In this document: one piece after another, positions 10,878 through 24,060 of the stretch | Numbering within the stretch: position 1 is the first letter of the stretch | Layout of the letters: each line of letters opens with the position of its first letter | Assembly: GCA_021234155.1 (NCBI GenBank) | Contig: JAJEKV010000051.1 | Coordinates: forward strand, 4,280,698-4,344,697 | Length of the DNA: 64,000 nt | Reading direction: 5' to 3' | Origin: Isoetes taiwanensis | Lineage: Eukaryota; Streptophyta; Lycopodiopsida; Isoetales; Isoetaceae | Made by a program: the position numbers and the translations under genes | Notes under the pieces: generated by a model | What the model saw: only the letters and a program-made list of their open reading frames with translations | Told to the model about the DNA's origin: nothing | Databases searched by the model: none

Positions 10878-13800
10878 GAGATTCAATTTCCAACTTTTAG
10901 AAGCTTTATTTTAGTTTTAGAACATATTGATGACTCCAGCTTGGATTTCCAATGAACGCGATTTATCACAAGAACAACGTAGATTGTTATTTGTTTTAAA
11001 AGCGATCTACAAAACCTTATTCACAATACATTCCTCCACCGGCTCATGCATACAAGATAAGTGATACCCCAAATAGATGCCTCAATATCCAACGTGTGAA
11101 ACGTAAGCCGGAATAGAATAGAATAGAATAGGGGCTTGCAGTGGCCAATAGGTATGCTCTCTCACCACCATCAATCTCTGGGCCAAGCCTTTATGCACAA
11201 GTGAAAAGTTGCTGCATACACTTGATAAGTGCATTTTAAGATACACATTCTTTCCTGGGGCCACACACAATAGACCACAACAACCACATCCTCAAGCAAG
11301 GGAGAAAGCCGAAAGGGAAAAGCTTGTTGTCAAGCCGCCTGCAAGTGGAAGGATAAAATGACGCAGAAACATATGGGCTAGAACAACGTAGATTGGATTA
11401 ATCCATGCCGCAGAGTGCGTAAATGGAAGTTACTTGTATAATACGATATACGTAAGAACAAATTAATTAACGCCAAAACAAAAGTACCTCTCTTATCAAA
11501 GCTTATATTTGGTGTAAATATTTTTTCTGGCCCTATCATCAGGGACATGATGAGTCATTACAAAGATCCAAATAAAAAAGCATTCTATGGACACTTCTTA
11601 TAACCATTTCTAATTCAATAGATGATGAGTCCCTTTTTAAACACCATTGAAGGCAAAATACATATATAAGCTGTGTGTAAGTATGGGAAATGGAGCTGAA
11701 GTGCATGAGATGGCCCGTGAGCATTTGAAGAGGAACCATTCTTGAAAGGGCGTTAAGACCTCAAAAAATGTAAAATTATTATCCGAAAACCAAAAAGCTT
11801 CAAGAAGCCTGGCTAATTTCCAGCACCTTTGAAGAGTAGCCCACCGGCCGGAAAATCTCCTCTCTTTGCAGTGGGTGCTTCTTTTGGAGACATTTTCGTA
11901 TTTTTGAAAAATACTTTTATTTGGCTTTTAATATTTTTTGGTTTAAACGCATTAATATTGCCACTTTTGTGAATAAGCGCCAAATTTCAGCCCCAACTGA
12001 GTTGCCAAGTTTAAAAAAAGATAAAATAAAATACGTTTTCGTGACTGGTGCTATAGGTGCTTGATCGCGTGAAAATGCCCCCGCCCACATACAATTCCAA
12101 TCTTTTAGAATAGGGTATGGGCAAGTAATCTGCTAGCTACATACACAAGTGAGCTTCCTTCTTCCCTGATTAAACCGGAGCATATTTTTAGCCCTTCGCA
12201 GTAAAGCATTTACCGTAATGTAAATTTTCATCAAAATTCTTCAGTGGTGCAAGCACACGCTGATTTCAGCGGCATCCTTTTTCTTCATGCCTCTCATATT
12301 TGGCACCTCTAACACCCCAAATTCTGAAATACGTAATGCATTTGTATGAAGATTCATTCTCCACCCCTTAAAGTCGCGATGAGTTATTTCACCTCGAAAT
12401 GTGTGCTATGATTAAAAGTAGACTTTAAAACCCGGATTTTCACAGATTCCAAAAACCCAATTAATGCTGTCATATTGGGCTTTGCTTCTGGATAAATTGC
12501 ATTTGGCCGCATTACCCCTTTCATATTGAAGATTAGGGAGTATTCTCCCTTTACAAATCTTGGACATTGGGTTCCGCGTGGACGCTAAAAATTCTCCCTT
12601 TCCTTTCCAAATTCTCCTATATAGGAGAATATACTCCGCTACACATGATTGGACTGAAAAGGTCAAGGCAGATTCCTGGGCCGTATTAGGGATGGCCTAA
12701 GCCTCAAAATTACCTCAGTGCATCCGCTCCTACCTCAAAGACATCGTGTAAGCTCTTGAAGAGGTGTTCTTCTGACCCTCCCAAGGTTCCCTCAAGCAAG
12801 CAGTGCATCTTATGCACCGGGATATCGAGTTAGACACATCTTTAACCTCTTCTTTTTATTGGTAGCAAGGGCTCCTGTATGCCATAATTCTCCTCGCTTT
12901 CTTCTCACATGCTGTAAAAAATCTTTACCTTTCTTGACATGAATAGGCAATGCCACATAGTAAAAGTTAGATTCCTCGAAACTCTTTCCTCGCCTCGGAC
13001 ATTCCAAAGATGAATAGAAATAGTTTGGTTCCTGGCTACAGACACCCTGTAGAAGCCACCCGCTAACTACATGTAACCACAAAACCATTAATACATGCCA
13101 AAAGTCAATGTAATTCACAGTTAAGTAGTTTCCCTTTTTCACGCTTAATCATCTTGGCGCGCGAGAGATATTTGAAAGGCTAAATAACTCTAATCGGTCA
13201 TCCAGATCCCTTTTGTAGAACGGAATCATGATAATTGAAAATTATGGATGATATCCTTTGATAAATAATAATACCTCTAGTCCAATGTTTGGTCGTACTT
13301 TTAGGAAAATTAGTGGCCAAAACACATATTGGGATCATCCAGATCAATGAGGGCTCCAAAAAAAAAATTGGTTGATCCCCGGAGAAAGCCCCTCTTTCTA
13401 TGTGTATACATACACCTTAACTTTAGTCCAAGCTCGGATCCATTTTAATGATCAAAAGGTGGAGTGGAAAATCGCGGAAGTCGAAATAAATACTCTCCTT
13501 TATGGGGAAGCATTTGCATTTTTGAGATTTCCCCATCCGTTGGGCGCGCGTGTGTGCGTGGGCATTTCTCAATAATATACGCGCTACACTTGCGGATTGC
13601 TGCGTGTGCGCTTCCCTCGTAGGAAGTATTTCTGGCAGCCGTGTGCAATGGCTCCTGCCAATGTTAATCACCCCGAGACCCTCATTCCTTTTTTGTTTTT
13701 TTCCTGCATAAATACTCCTTGCTACATCATCCACATAGAAATGGGGAATCCAAGCAACACCTGAATTTACTTGATTCAATTCTAATGAACCTTCCAATGA

Positions 13801-14348
13801 TATTTCTTTGTTGTAATCTTGGGTCAAAGCACCCTTCTTGGGGCCATGATACTCGATGACCGGTAAAAAACCTCCTCGGAAAGAGGAAGCATAGATGACC
13901 GGCCAAGCCGTGATGGCTCCTGGCCTATCCTGGAAAGAAACTTAGAGCTGAGAGAGAGTCAATCCTTCCCTGCAGTAAAAAACTTGTCAATGGGGCAGTC
14001 CTTCGGAGTAGATATACATGCTACACCTAAGAGAAAGAGTCAGCCTCGGCTTCTCTTCCCTCATGCCTTGAGATGAGCTTAAGGTCTTAATAGACTTTGA
14101 TCTTGCATCCCCGAAAGCATCCGCCAAGTCATCCAAGATAAAGCTTTGAAAGTAAGTTATAGATGGATTGCTCCTCTAGGTGCGTACAAAGAGAAAGGTA
14201 TCGCCTCTAAGTGAAATGCACATTCGTGGGCCCTTTATTTTCCCCTAGGGAAGTTTGGAGACCCCTTTTGATTAGATGAAGATTCTTCTTTGCTCGAAAA
14301 GTTGCTGCTGGGCTAATCCTGCATGACATCGGGCCAAGAAATAAGCAG
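10877..14348. other. No recognisable gene; short (GAATA)4 repeat
   Basis: The only patterned element I see is (GAATA)4 at 11,111-11,130. Frames of up to about 130 codons exist but carry no recognisable domain. Confidence 0.6.
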
Positions 14349-17300
14349 AAAGGAGCAAGAGGGCAACCCTCCTCGGCACCATCCCCTTCTTCTTTTAATA
14401 ATATCGTGTGCTAGGTGCTGGGCCGGTGAGATTCTTATAAGGACAAATGTGTTTTGAGCCCCGGGTCGCTAAAGTACCCTCGGTGAATTAACTTCTATAA
14501 AACCGCCACACATTAAGCACAAAGAGGTGTAAGATGATGAGTCACTCTCACGCTATTTTGTGAACAATTTATAGCTGCAACGCATGTGCATAGTAGAATC
14601 CCATCATTATTATCCTGACCTTTTAGCAATGTAGTAGCACACAAAAATGATCACCGCGATGTAAGAATGAAATGTCTCAATAATTTGCTATTGCGCTACA
14701 CTTTTGATAGTCATTCATGTAGGAACTCATCGGCGTGTGCTCTGGGAGTGGCTAACCCAAAAAACGTCCAGAACACACTTTCATGAATCGGCTTTCTGAT
14801 GTGATCATGAGAGTTTCTCTTTATCACGCAACAATCCGGAGACCCGCAGGCAAGCGGCGGCATGTGGCTATGGATCGGATCTAGATCTCGGGCTTTCGCG
14901 ATCCGGTGCGCGACCGAAGTGCTTTAAAGTGGAGACATTGTAAGTGACATTATGGTTGTCTTAACACCAAAAAGCGTAGACATCATCATCTAAGTATACA
15001 TATAAAACAATACCATAATCAAGATTGCCGCTTCCTCGAAAACCTGCGCTGGACATGGCAAGTAAGTATATCTTCTATCTCGCTACACACCAAGTATAGT
15101 GCGGTATCAAGATTTGAGAAACCACCTTGCATTTCTTATGCCGTAAAACAACACATGTGGAGGTCTCCTTCTTTCTTGCTTCTCGTGCCATGCCAAGGCC
15201 TTCTTGAGCTTGGATATCATTTTGCTCTTCCCTGTGAAACTCACAAAGCATTCCTGGGCCATATAAATCTTCCTCAAGTATTCAAAAGCCGCCTAATCCA
15301 TGGCGCTTCTATTTCAAAGTCTCGCATGGAGGTCCAATGCATCATCAGTGTGTGTGCATATACAGCTTGCTACTTCTTTCCCTTGCATTACACCAAAAAA
15401 GGGGTTGGAGGAAATCGTGAGAGCATCCGGAACAAAAAATTGGCTCCTCCTCGTGCAGGACATCCCAAGAAGGCGCTTGAGCAAATGTACCCCTCCCCTC
15501 AAGACCAACCCTCCCGGCACACACTTGATACATATGGAGTTCAACTCTTTGAGCCAGCTTTAAGAGCGTTAAGAATAGCCCCGCGCATGTTTGCTCTTCG
15601 CTTTTCATCCGGGCAGCCGGCCATCGCGACCGGATCGGACATGTCCTCGGAAAGCGTAGAGCGTGTGCGTGTGAACGAATCTCATCATGTATGCATTAGA
15701 AAGTCTTGGAGCATTAAGGCCTTTTGCCGATGCCGCCAATCATGATTGTTCCTTCCTTTGAAGCACCTCGTGATCTCATCATTACCTCCCTGCTGGCGTA
15801 AAGCCTTACCACATTCCCTACCGGTACCCTCGCCGTGAACCTGGACCGGCTGGCCCCAATCTCGGGGTAAATGCGCGTGTTGATGCATGAGGATCTTGAT
15901 GACCTGTAATGTGATTCGGCTTCAAGTGCGAAGAAGGGGTTTTTCGCGCATAAGTTTGGATCGAGGTATCGAAACATAATCGAGGTGAGATCGCCGCAAG
16001 GCCTTCTCTGAGTTCGAGCTTGAAACGTCAATATCATGAAAGTTGTCTTAGAATCTACCTAACTTGCATGCTAGTTTCATCAATCAAACATCACTACTAC
16101 TTTCGCTAACAAAATAATATCGTCTCCAGGGAAATGTCAAATAGTATAATGCTTGTTTCTAAAGGTTATTCGAAGGCGGGATATGCAGGCATTCAAATAT
16201 GTGTGTGCTTCTTGACGCTTGTCCACCCATCTCGTGTGTCTTCAAGGCTAAGAATGTAGCTAAGCGTAGTGGGTACCTCCCGGCCGGGGCAAGAGCAGGG
16301 GCCTCCAATTTCTGGCGGCATCACAATACCAAACTAGTCTAAGGTGCAGCCAATTGCCTAGTAACCCCATTATCTTCCGTTGAACCTGGAAATTTGAGAA
16401 AATGTACCTTCTTCTTGCTAAGCTCGTATTGTATGCACGTAATGTGCTTTGCAGAAAAGCTTGCACTGCTTTTATTTCTCGCCAGTGCTTTCAGCGGTGA
16501 CTCCCCACCCTCCAAATGCTTGGGATTTTTGCAGGGTTAAGAGAGTGGTGAAACAAATGCTTTTCTCGGGATAAATCATCCACGCTAAGCAATGGTCAAC
16601 ACCGTGGCCGCATTGTCATGGGCGGATTACATTCCGCGTGATGGGGTGAAACCTCCCCCAAGCCCTGGGTGGCGATGGGCGATATAAACCGAGGGAGTCA
16701 CGCTACATTGTTGGAGAGGTCACAATATAACTTTGTACCGCAGGTACATGCCACCATGCTGGATGCTTCCATCATCATAGCTAGCGGAATGTAGTGGTAG
16801 GATGCCAATTGAATTTTTCCATATAGAAAAAGATATATGAAATTGAAATGTCCACCTCATGAAAGCTGTTCCTCAAGCATTGCTTCTTCCTCGCCCAACA
16901 TTGAGCCTTCTACTACAATACTACACACCTGTATCTCTTTACCTTGGTATATCATTTGTCTAGATTTGGCACCTATAGGGCAAACTACATGGACTACATA
17001 TATATTATGGCAATGGGTTGGTTTTTGTATTTACCTAATCCAATTTTAGAAGCAAGGCACATGGGAACTATTATATGTCTCCGGCAAGATTTGAGGGGTC
17101 TCAAAAGTCATCACTTTGCAGGTAATCAATAAAGCCGGTAAGCGTTAAGATATGTATTGCAAATGCCATGTGGTAGAAGCGAAGCACGCGAAAGATATAA
17201 AACATCCTTCAATGCAAACATTTTTAAATATATGAACTTCTATGCCGGAATGTCTTCTTCTTCGTTTCTATTGATTTGCAATCTTTTTTGGTTGGTGCTC

Positions 17301-18130
17301 TTCAATAGGTGCACATAGCAAATTGCTTCCTCACAATAAGCGGTGTAAAGTATTTCCTATCCTCATAGTTTCTTTTTTGCTAAATTATTGAAAATTCTCA
17401 CCCATGAATATTCATGTTTTATAGTTTTTCAATGTTCACAACATCAATGCCAAGCTTTTTATGTACAATCAAATAGATAACTTCTTGGTTATTCTAATGC
17501 TATATGCTGTAAATGTTGGACACGTAATCTTACAACATCCGTAACGCGTAATCTCGCCAAAATCTTCGCCACCTCTCAACTGTAAAGAACCTGAATGCTG
17601 CTACGCAGCCACATTCGCCCCGCCTTCCTTACCTTATTGATTTAGAGAATCCTTTTTATATATGCAACACATTCCTTATGTATGAATGTACTCATTTCGC
17701 CTTCCGGCACTACGTGCCTACTCGGCCGGGCCGATATAGCCGCTGTAGTAGTATTCCTGTATTAGTCATTTCATGGGAACACCTATGCGTCATGAGCCTA
17801 CGCCAAAAAAGCGTAGAAAAATACGCGGAAAATAAATATGCAAGAAATACGAAAAGCTAGAAATATGTCAAGATCGGCTGTGCTACACCGGGATATGCGC
17901 GGCGAACAACAAAGAATCAAGTGTGGCCAATGGCTTGCAGCGCGCGCGTAGTATCGGCACGCATGCCTATAAGGCTTCCCAAGACCGGCGCGCAACTCGT
18001 AATGATTCTCCGCAAGTAGCGCGAGAGATGCTCTTATATATATATCTAGCCTGGGCAATGGGGCCAAAGATCGGGCCGCTTACCAATGGATGAGATCATG
18101 CTGCGTCGCGCGCGATGCGCAAGTGTGTTC
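14349..18130 (+). repeat. Long dispersed repeat, copy B (uninterrupted); possible LTR of the adjacent gypsy element
   Basis: This is the uninterrupted version of the repeat also found at 1-2,335 plus 7,655-8,450. Its right-hand 300 bases also resemble 38,085-38,425: both hold AAGAAATACG, the word CGCGAGAGATG, a GATGAGATCATG-like stretch and a final TTCTAGAA. It ends next to the 3' side of the decayed minus-strand gypsy element, which is where that element's 3' LTR should be. A long LTR or an LTR plus 3' internal region would therefore fit. No matching copy is obvious on the 5' side (above 22 kb), so this remains an inference. Frames inside it, including 196 codons on plus at 15,155-15,745, are not conserved in copy A and are not called. 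Confidence 0.75.
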
Positions 18131-18724
18131 TAGAATATTTAGAACTTTTGAAGACCCCCGCATAAGGAGAAAAAGCGATAAGTGAGGGGATGCCTTTAAC
18201 AAATATTGGTAGTGCACTTTGGTAAAGGTGGAGTCTTTAACAAATATTGGTGGAAGACGGCAAAGGTGTGGTTCGCGAATTGAAGGCTGCTGCGAAGTTC
18301 AAAACCGTATTCATATGCAACTACTTTGCATCATCCGCGGTGATTTAATCATCTTTTGGTGCTGCTGGCCGGTGCAGAGCGCTAATGTTCGTAGAGGATA
18401 TGAATATCCGGTGACATGGTCGCTGGCCACACTTTATCCCTCCCAATGCACGCACGGAAATGGGCCGGATCAAACTCTTGGCTTATCCTCGATAACGCCG
18501 GGCGAAAATCTCAAGAATTTTTATCGAGTATTAGTCGGAGCCTCGCGCGGCAGTTCCCGTGTTCTATCAATACTTCCTGGCTTGGAAGTGGACCTTCCCA
18601 ATTCCATGAAAGTAATACACCCAAGGTTTATTACGAAGAAACTTTAATAGAATCTCAATCTCAACTCCTCATATGATCAGTCATCAATTTCGTGGTGAAG
18701 CGGAGGAAACGGATCCGGAAGTTA

Positions 18725-19060
18725 TTATTGACCGTGATAGGGCTTCAATAGAGAAACATGGAAATAATCGGATAACATCCTGAGGGAGCGCCTCCTCGAG
18801 CCGCAAATGCCGCTACAGCAAGTAATCCGAAGTCGCGGATCCGGAGCAAAGCACTCCCAAGGGCATACGTGGGGCTGAAGGCCGGGCTTCTTGTTGCAGA
18901 CGCGGGAGGTAGGGGAGGCAAGTCCCGGGTGTGCCAGCTGCATTACAGCAAGTTACCAACGCGGAAATAAATACCCTAGGGAGTTTCTCTCGCCATGATG
19001 CAACACCGCATATACGCCGCATAGCGCTCTCGCGTTCTATGAAGCATGATTTCAAGCATC
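18725..19060 (-). pseudogene. Gypsy 1 integrase C-terminal region
   Basis: The minus strand reads DYFHVSLLKPYHG at about 18,728-18,770. This matches the F-H-V-S-x-L-K-P-Y block that closes the integrase C-terminal (GPY/F-type) region of plant Ty3/gypsy polyproteins. The upstream frame is shifted relative to the core domain at 19.4-19.7 kb, so the protein is not continuous. Confidence 0.7.
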
Positions 19061-19389
19061 CGGACATTGAAGAGCCTTGTGAGTTTCGGCTAAGTGAGCA
19101 TCTCCCCGCGCCACACTAAGATTGACCGAAGTCATCATGTAGCTGACATTACTAAGGGACCAACGAGGATGTCAACAGAGTCCGAAGCGCAAAGAATGTA
19201 ACTGCCATGGGAAGCATGTAACGGAAGGTTATTATAGCAAACCTCTCGCATAGAAGATAATCGGACATCCAATCATCCTCTCCTCTCACGGAGCAGTTTA
19301 TGTATTACATCTCTTTAAATATTGGCTTCCAGAAAGTCCTGGACAAGGCGCCTTCCCTCACCTACTGATGATGACCGTGATGTCGAGCT

Positions 19390-19690
19390 TCTAAGGTCGA
19401 TATGAAATAACTCAAAGCCGCCTTCCAAATACCCTCGCCATGTATGCCCACCTTACTCCCTCCTCCCTCGGGACGCATAGTAGTAGTGTCGCAAGCCCCG
19501 GAAGTCCTGACACTACTTCACGGGTAAGAAGAAGATCCATGTTCTCTAACCGGTGATGGTGATAAGGTGGAATAAAATGAGCCATCTTAGAGAAATGATC
19601 AACAACAATCATGATGGCATCATGCACCCCTCGAGCGCCCGACAGCCTCATAAAAGTCTATAGAAATGCTCTCCAAGGTCCATTTGGTAC
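19390..19690 (-). pseudogene. Gypsy 1 integrase catalytic core
   Basis: The minus strand reads HDAIMIVVDHFSKMAHFIP at about 19,565-19,622, the signature of the plant gypsy integrase core. Just upstream, in another frame, KWTLESISIDF (about 19,650-19,685) carries the first catalytic Asp. Downstream comes LLTREVVSGLPG and then, after a frameshift, an F-W-K-A-L-like patch. The second acidic residue and the Glu of the D,D35E triad cannot be placed. A stop and a shift separate the first two motifs. It is clearly non-functional. Confidence 0.85.
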
Positions 19691-20779
19691 CTAGTCGGGG
19701 TTAGAAGGCCATGAGGAAGATGCCTTGGAACCTTGTTTTGACGTAAGATGTCATATAGGACGAATAAAAAGTCAGCTTTCACCTCTACTACTGCTCCTCA
19801 AGCCGCTCTAAGCTACCCAAAGTAGCATCCGCTGCATATAGGTGAATCCTCATGGCGGTAAGCTCCGCCGAGGTGAACCTCCGGCCTGTAGAAGGCACCA
19901 TTCTGGCACATACGTAGTTCATCATGGAATGTGAATCCGATCTCAACCTCAAAATGTCATAGTTCGGATCGCATTTGGTTTGGTGAAGATGATGCGCAGC
20001 AAGATCAACAAGTTATCTTGCGCCAATGGATCGAGGGCGTAGATGCCTCAACGTATTCAACAACAGGCGCTGTCATACCGGCGCGTGCGCCTCCTGAATG
20101 CGCAAAGTGAGGTGGGCCATAAGCCGAACCGGACAAAGTCCTAGAATAACCTCGGCAGGATTGCCGGGACAAATGTAAGATCATCTATCTTGGGAGCATC
20201 GGCGAGATAAGGCATCGCTTCCCTTGGAGGGACATCCGCGCGGTGATGTTAGTAATACTTGATCACGCAAATCAATATGTGATGGGTCACTCTTCTGGTA
20301 TGCCACCAGCCCCAGCGGTATGGTTGAGCACTCCTCGCCGGTAATCGAAAATATTCTGCAGAAATTTCAATGATCCGGTATAAGCAGACCTGCGGATCGC
20401 TATAAGCGAGAGAGATCCCTCCGCAAAAACGCCCCACCTCGAAAAACCACCTTATCGCACCAACCCTGGCTCATAAATGGATAGTTGATTTCAGCAAAGA
20501 TGAACTCTTCATGAGTGATAAGGGATTGGATGCAATTCATGCTATCATCCTCTCCCTCGCGGACAGATCCCACCAAGGCTAGAGCAAAAATCAGAAGCAT
20601 CCGCTTTTGACAAATATATATATATGGCGCGCTAAAGTAAGATGAGCAAGAATCCCGGTGACGCGTGTAAGACATTACGCTTCGCAGGGTAAAGCGTATT
20701 ATCTCCCCGGCTCACGCCCATCTGTAAAATGGCATGTCCCAACCATGAGGCGTGACAAAAGGAAGAGCTGGGCCCTCTC

Positions 20780-21060
20780 AATAACCTCAATGAAACGCCG
20801 CCGATATAGAAATTCTGGCGTGCAAAACCCAAGAAAACATCATCGACTCCCGAACGGATGAAGTTGCAGGTGTTTTGCCACCAGAATGTCGACTTCGTGG
20901 TCCATAGAGACCCGCGCGTGGAGTGATATGATATCCGGCTAGAACAACTCCACATTATCCCCGGCGCTCTTCTAACCGCAGGTACCTCCTCAAGTTTCTG
21001 CGGCATATAACCCATGTACTCAATAATTTCCTCGGCGACCCTCGGCCGTAGCACATGTCT
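20780..21060 (-). pseudogene. Gypsy 1 reverse transcriptase fragment with lost active site
   Basis: Minus-strand reading finds an AGYH patch (20,930-20,945), then a stretch aligned with G-H-Y-E-F-L-V and A-P-A-T-F (about 20,855-20,905) and (I)RSVDDVFLGF. Next comes F-Y-I-G-G where the family has Y-I-D-D: the four codons are at 20,797-20,808 and read TAT ATC GGC GGC. Both metal-binding Asp residues are Gly, besides several frameshifts. The order fits RT motifs 4-5; the identification rests on family motifs. Confidence 0.7.
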
Positions 21061-21100
21061 TCTTGCGTTCCCTTCGAGAGTCTTTGCAATGGGGCGAATG

Positions 21101-23810
21101 CGTCAATCCGCCAAATGATGATAACAAAAGAGCCTCCAAGGCGGCGAACCTCTCGAAGCATTGGGACATCACATTGGCCAGCTAAGCGTCGGAATAAATG
21201 GCTCATCGAGCATTGGTGTAAGTCCAAACGTATACTTGTGTGTGTGTACTCAAATGGCTTACATATACCGAAGTAATGGAAAAGATGTTTTCCCCCACTC
21301 ATCATCCTCCCTCGTAAGCATTTCCTCTCAGGGCAAGTACCCCCGCTCACCTTTTGTGTGTAAAATAACAAAGCACCTTTGAGTCGCCTCCAACAACTCG
21401 AATCGAAAGGTGCTTAATACCGACTGCAAGATCAGGATTTTGCTGGAGTGCGTCACGACATAAGTAATCAACAACAACAACCGCATATGCGCGTAAATCA
21501 TCCTTTTGACGGGTTAGAAGATAGGGCGCGCCCGCCAGGGATCGGTAGAATGTCGCACGAAACCAAGCGCGCGGGGCTAGACCCTTCAATATAATCCTCC
21601 GCAAGAAAACCTTCTTCGCTACAACTCAGCGTAGAGATAGACCATATATCGTCTCATATGGTGGTGGCATTGTCCCGTGCCTCAAAGCTTCGCTATGATG
21701 CTCGAGTTGTCGCTCCTTGACTTTGCTGTCAAAATTCATCGAGAAGTTGCCATATATTTATCCGCTGAGCATTGAGCAAAGTCACCGGGTGCCGCATCGG
21801 CAAGCGTCGACGCGTGAACCCTCGATTTCGCAAAATACCTAACTCTGATCTTGGCCTTCCGTGATGACCAACGGTAATTTGGCGTAAGAGAAATCTTCGG
21901 TGATATGGAACCAGGGCATGAAGAGGCCCCTGGGCTTCGCAAATCCGCCACAGAGCTGTGAAACATGAGTAGTGAGGCAGGGCAAACCGGAAATCACCAG
22001 AACCGGAGCAGCGGACTGGAGCAAGTAGAGCGTAAACCTGGGGAACCGGGGAACCGGAGCAAGAGGAGGGAGCAAGAGCAGCAAGAGCAAAACCTGAGCC
22101 GACACATCATCGGTACCGGCGGTCAATCTCGCATGAATCCAGAGCGTAGAGGCAAGTGCGTAAAAGAGCCAAATCGCAACATGGGAAGCGTGCGTAAAAC
22201 GGTGAACGCCAGCGGAATCGTGGGCCCACCATATTGTACCTGATCGGGGTCGTAATGCTGGTGGTAGAGCATCCGAATCTCCGGTGATGACTTGAACCAG
22301 AGCTAGCAAGCACCCTCAAAGAAATGTAAAATGAGATCTCCCAGTACGCCAAGCAATCAATCTCGGTGGTTACAGTGTAGTGCTCTCGAGCCGTAAGGCA
22401 CTCCAAGACTGGTTGGCTATCATGTGGGCTAGCTTATGAGATTGAAGGAAATACTACAAGAAATTCCCTTGGAATGTAAAAACTCAAGAGAGGCGCGAAG
22501 CATACATTTCCGCTGGCGGATCAGGCATCTCGAGGGAGAGATCTCCCGATCTATCAATCGACGCTGGCCGTAATCGATGCTCTCAACCTTGCTGGGATTA
22601 TTTGGCGTGCTTTTGGCCTCAAATAATCCACATTCATACATATAAAAGCAAGCATTTGCAATCTCACATAATCAAGTTGCGCCTTCAATGTGCTTCCAAT
22701 CTTCCAACCTTGATTTCTTCTTGCCTAATCGTGATCCCCATTGGGAACATGTCGGGTTAGGGTGTGGAAGCGCGAGTTCGGTGAAAGGCGTGCCTCACGA
22801 CGGTAGATTCCTTACTATTCGACCTTGAAGTTTTCCTGACCGGATTTTGGTGCTTCTCACGGCATCCACGGTAGTCAACAGCGGTCGCCTCCTCCTCCTA
22901 ACCGGCCACAGAGTGCAAAAGATTAGCCTCCCAAGTAAGCTTCTGCCAAAGTAGGGGATGCTGTCCTCTAACCCTCCGACACCAAGTATACAGGCCTCCT
23001 GTGTCCTGACCGATTCTACAGATGAAACCGTGTGGAAATATTACACATAGTTGGCTGCTGTGTGTGGGATTGGGAAGACCCTGGGACTATGTGTCTCTTC
23101 TTTTTGGCTAAGCTCACGCTCAAAGAGCCTAATATCACATCTAACCCAAGTAAATATGATGGTGGTTTTTGGCTTCTAAGTAAAAGTATGAGGGTCCTGT
23201 ATAGACCCATGAGAGAAATCATAATATCATTTAGGACAAAACGACAGAGCCAGCTGCAAATAAATAGAGAAATTTTCTCAATCCAGCTGGTTTAATCACC
23301 CATCCCCGATCTGGCGGGGCCGAGTAGTCCACATGCTTATTTTATACCTCAACAATCTTTTGTATATATAATATATAAAGTATTATTCTAACATGAAATT
23401 TTGGAGATATATATTGCCAACAAAGCTGTCTCAAATTCTTACAAAAAATTCAGCCCATCATAAAAAGCTGATTCATACATGTACGCCTGGCGGTCCTATT
23501 TTAGGACTGACATGCAACACTTTGGAGCAACCCTCACACCTGGTAATTAATCCCTTATACACACAATAGTGGAAAAGTAAGTAGGTTTCTTCATTTTTTT
23601 TCTAATAAGACCATACCTCCGGTGATCTCAATACCATTTTTATCACATATATATTGTGCCATTTAAAAGGCTTTACGGGAGAAATACTGTTAAGTGGGGG
23701 CCGGGTTAATATTTTAGGATGAACTAGAAAACAGTGTACCTTTTAAAAGTCTTTGATCTTATTTGTTTATAGTCATGGCTAAACTTCTCAAGGTATATTA
23801 TCCTCCATTC
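21101..23810. other. Probable gag side of gypsy 1, then unassigned sequence
   Basis: By position, 21.1-22.7 kb should hold the protease and gag region of the minus-strand element, but I recognise no zinc knuckle or protease triad. A purine-rich stretch with repeated GGAACCGG and GAGCAAGAG words lies at 22,000-22,085. Nothing else is recognised. Confidence 0.4.
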
Positions 23811-23813
23811 ATC

Positions 23814-23838
23814 AATGTAATGTAATGTAATGTAATGT
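23814..23838 (+). repeat. (AATGT)5 microsatellite
   Basis: Five perfect tandem AATGT units. Confidence 0.95.
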
Positions 23839-23906
23839 ATTAATCACGGGCCACTTAGGACCTTGAAGCGTCATGGAGCCGGGTAAAAAGTACTTTTACA
23901 ATTTCA

Positions 23907-24060
23907 ACAAATATAGGAACCAGATGAATCAACATCTCTAATGAAATAACCTGGGCATATGTGGATCCATGTCAAACAGGGATTGAAAATTAGAACAATG
24001 GATACCTCATGTTTGATTCTAATCTCTTCAGCGTAGCCAACAAATACATGGTTTTCATCT
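23907..24060 (-). pseudogene. Ty1/copia integrase C-terminal fragment
   Basis: The minus strand reads HVFVGYAEEIRI, then after an 8-residue gap FNPCLTWIHI, then IRDVDSSGSY. This matches the spaced pattern F-V-G-Y-x-x-x-x-K-G-Y, N-P-x-T-x-(K/R)-I-x-I-S-R-D-V, x-F-D-E-x-G-S-W that ends the copia integrase. A short insertion interrupts the middle. No copia RT is seen on the expected 3' side (below 23.9 kb), so this is an isolated piece. Confidence 0.5.

Larger units (their letters stand above)
18480..21100 (-). mobile_element. Decayed Ty3/gypsy retrotransposon 1
   Basis: Read on the minus strand, reverse transcriptase (about 20.8-21.0 kb), integrase (19.4-19.7 kb) and the integrase C-terminal region (18.7-19.1 kb) follow in the pol order of Ty3/gypsy elements. 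Every block is broken by frameshifts and stops. A possible chromodomain patch (W-E-G-P-L-P-S-Q-E near 18,585) lies beyond the C-terminal block. RNase H should fall at 20.2-20.6 kb, but I could not identify it with confidence. Gag/protease sequence probably continues above 21.1 kb, up to about 22.7 kb, without motifs that I can confirm. No primer-binding site was found. Confidence 0.75.

Noticed and set aside
15155-15745. 196-codon plus-strand frame
   Set aside because: It lies in copy B of the long repeat and is not open in copy A. No domain is recognisable, and the shared sequence looks more coding-like on the minus strand.
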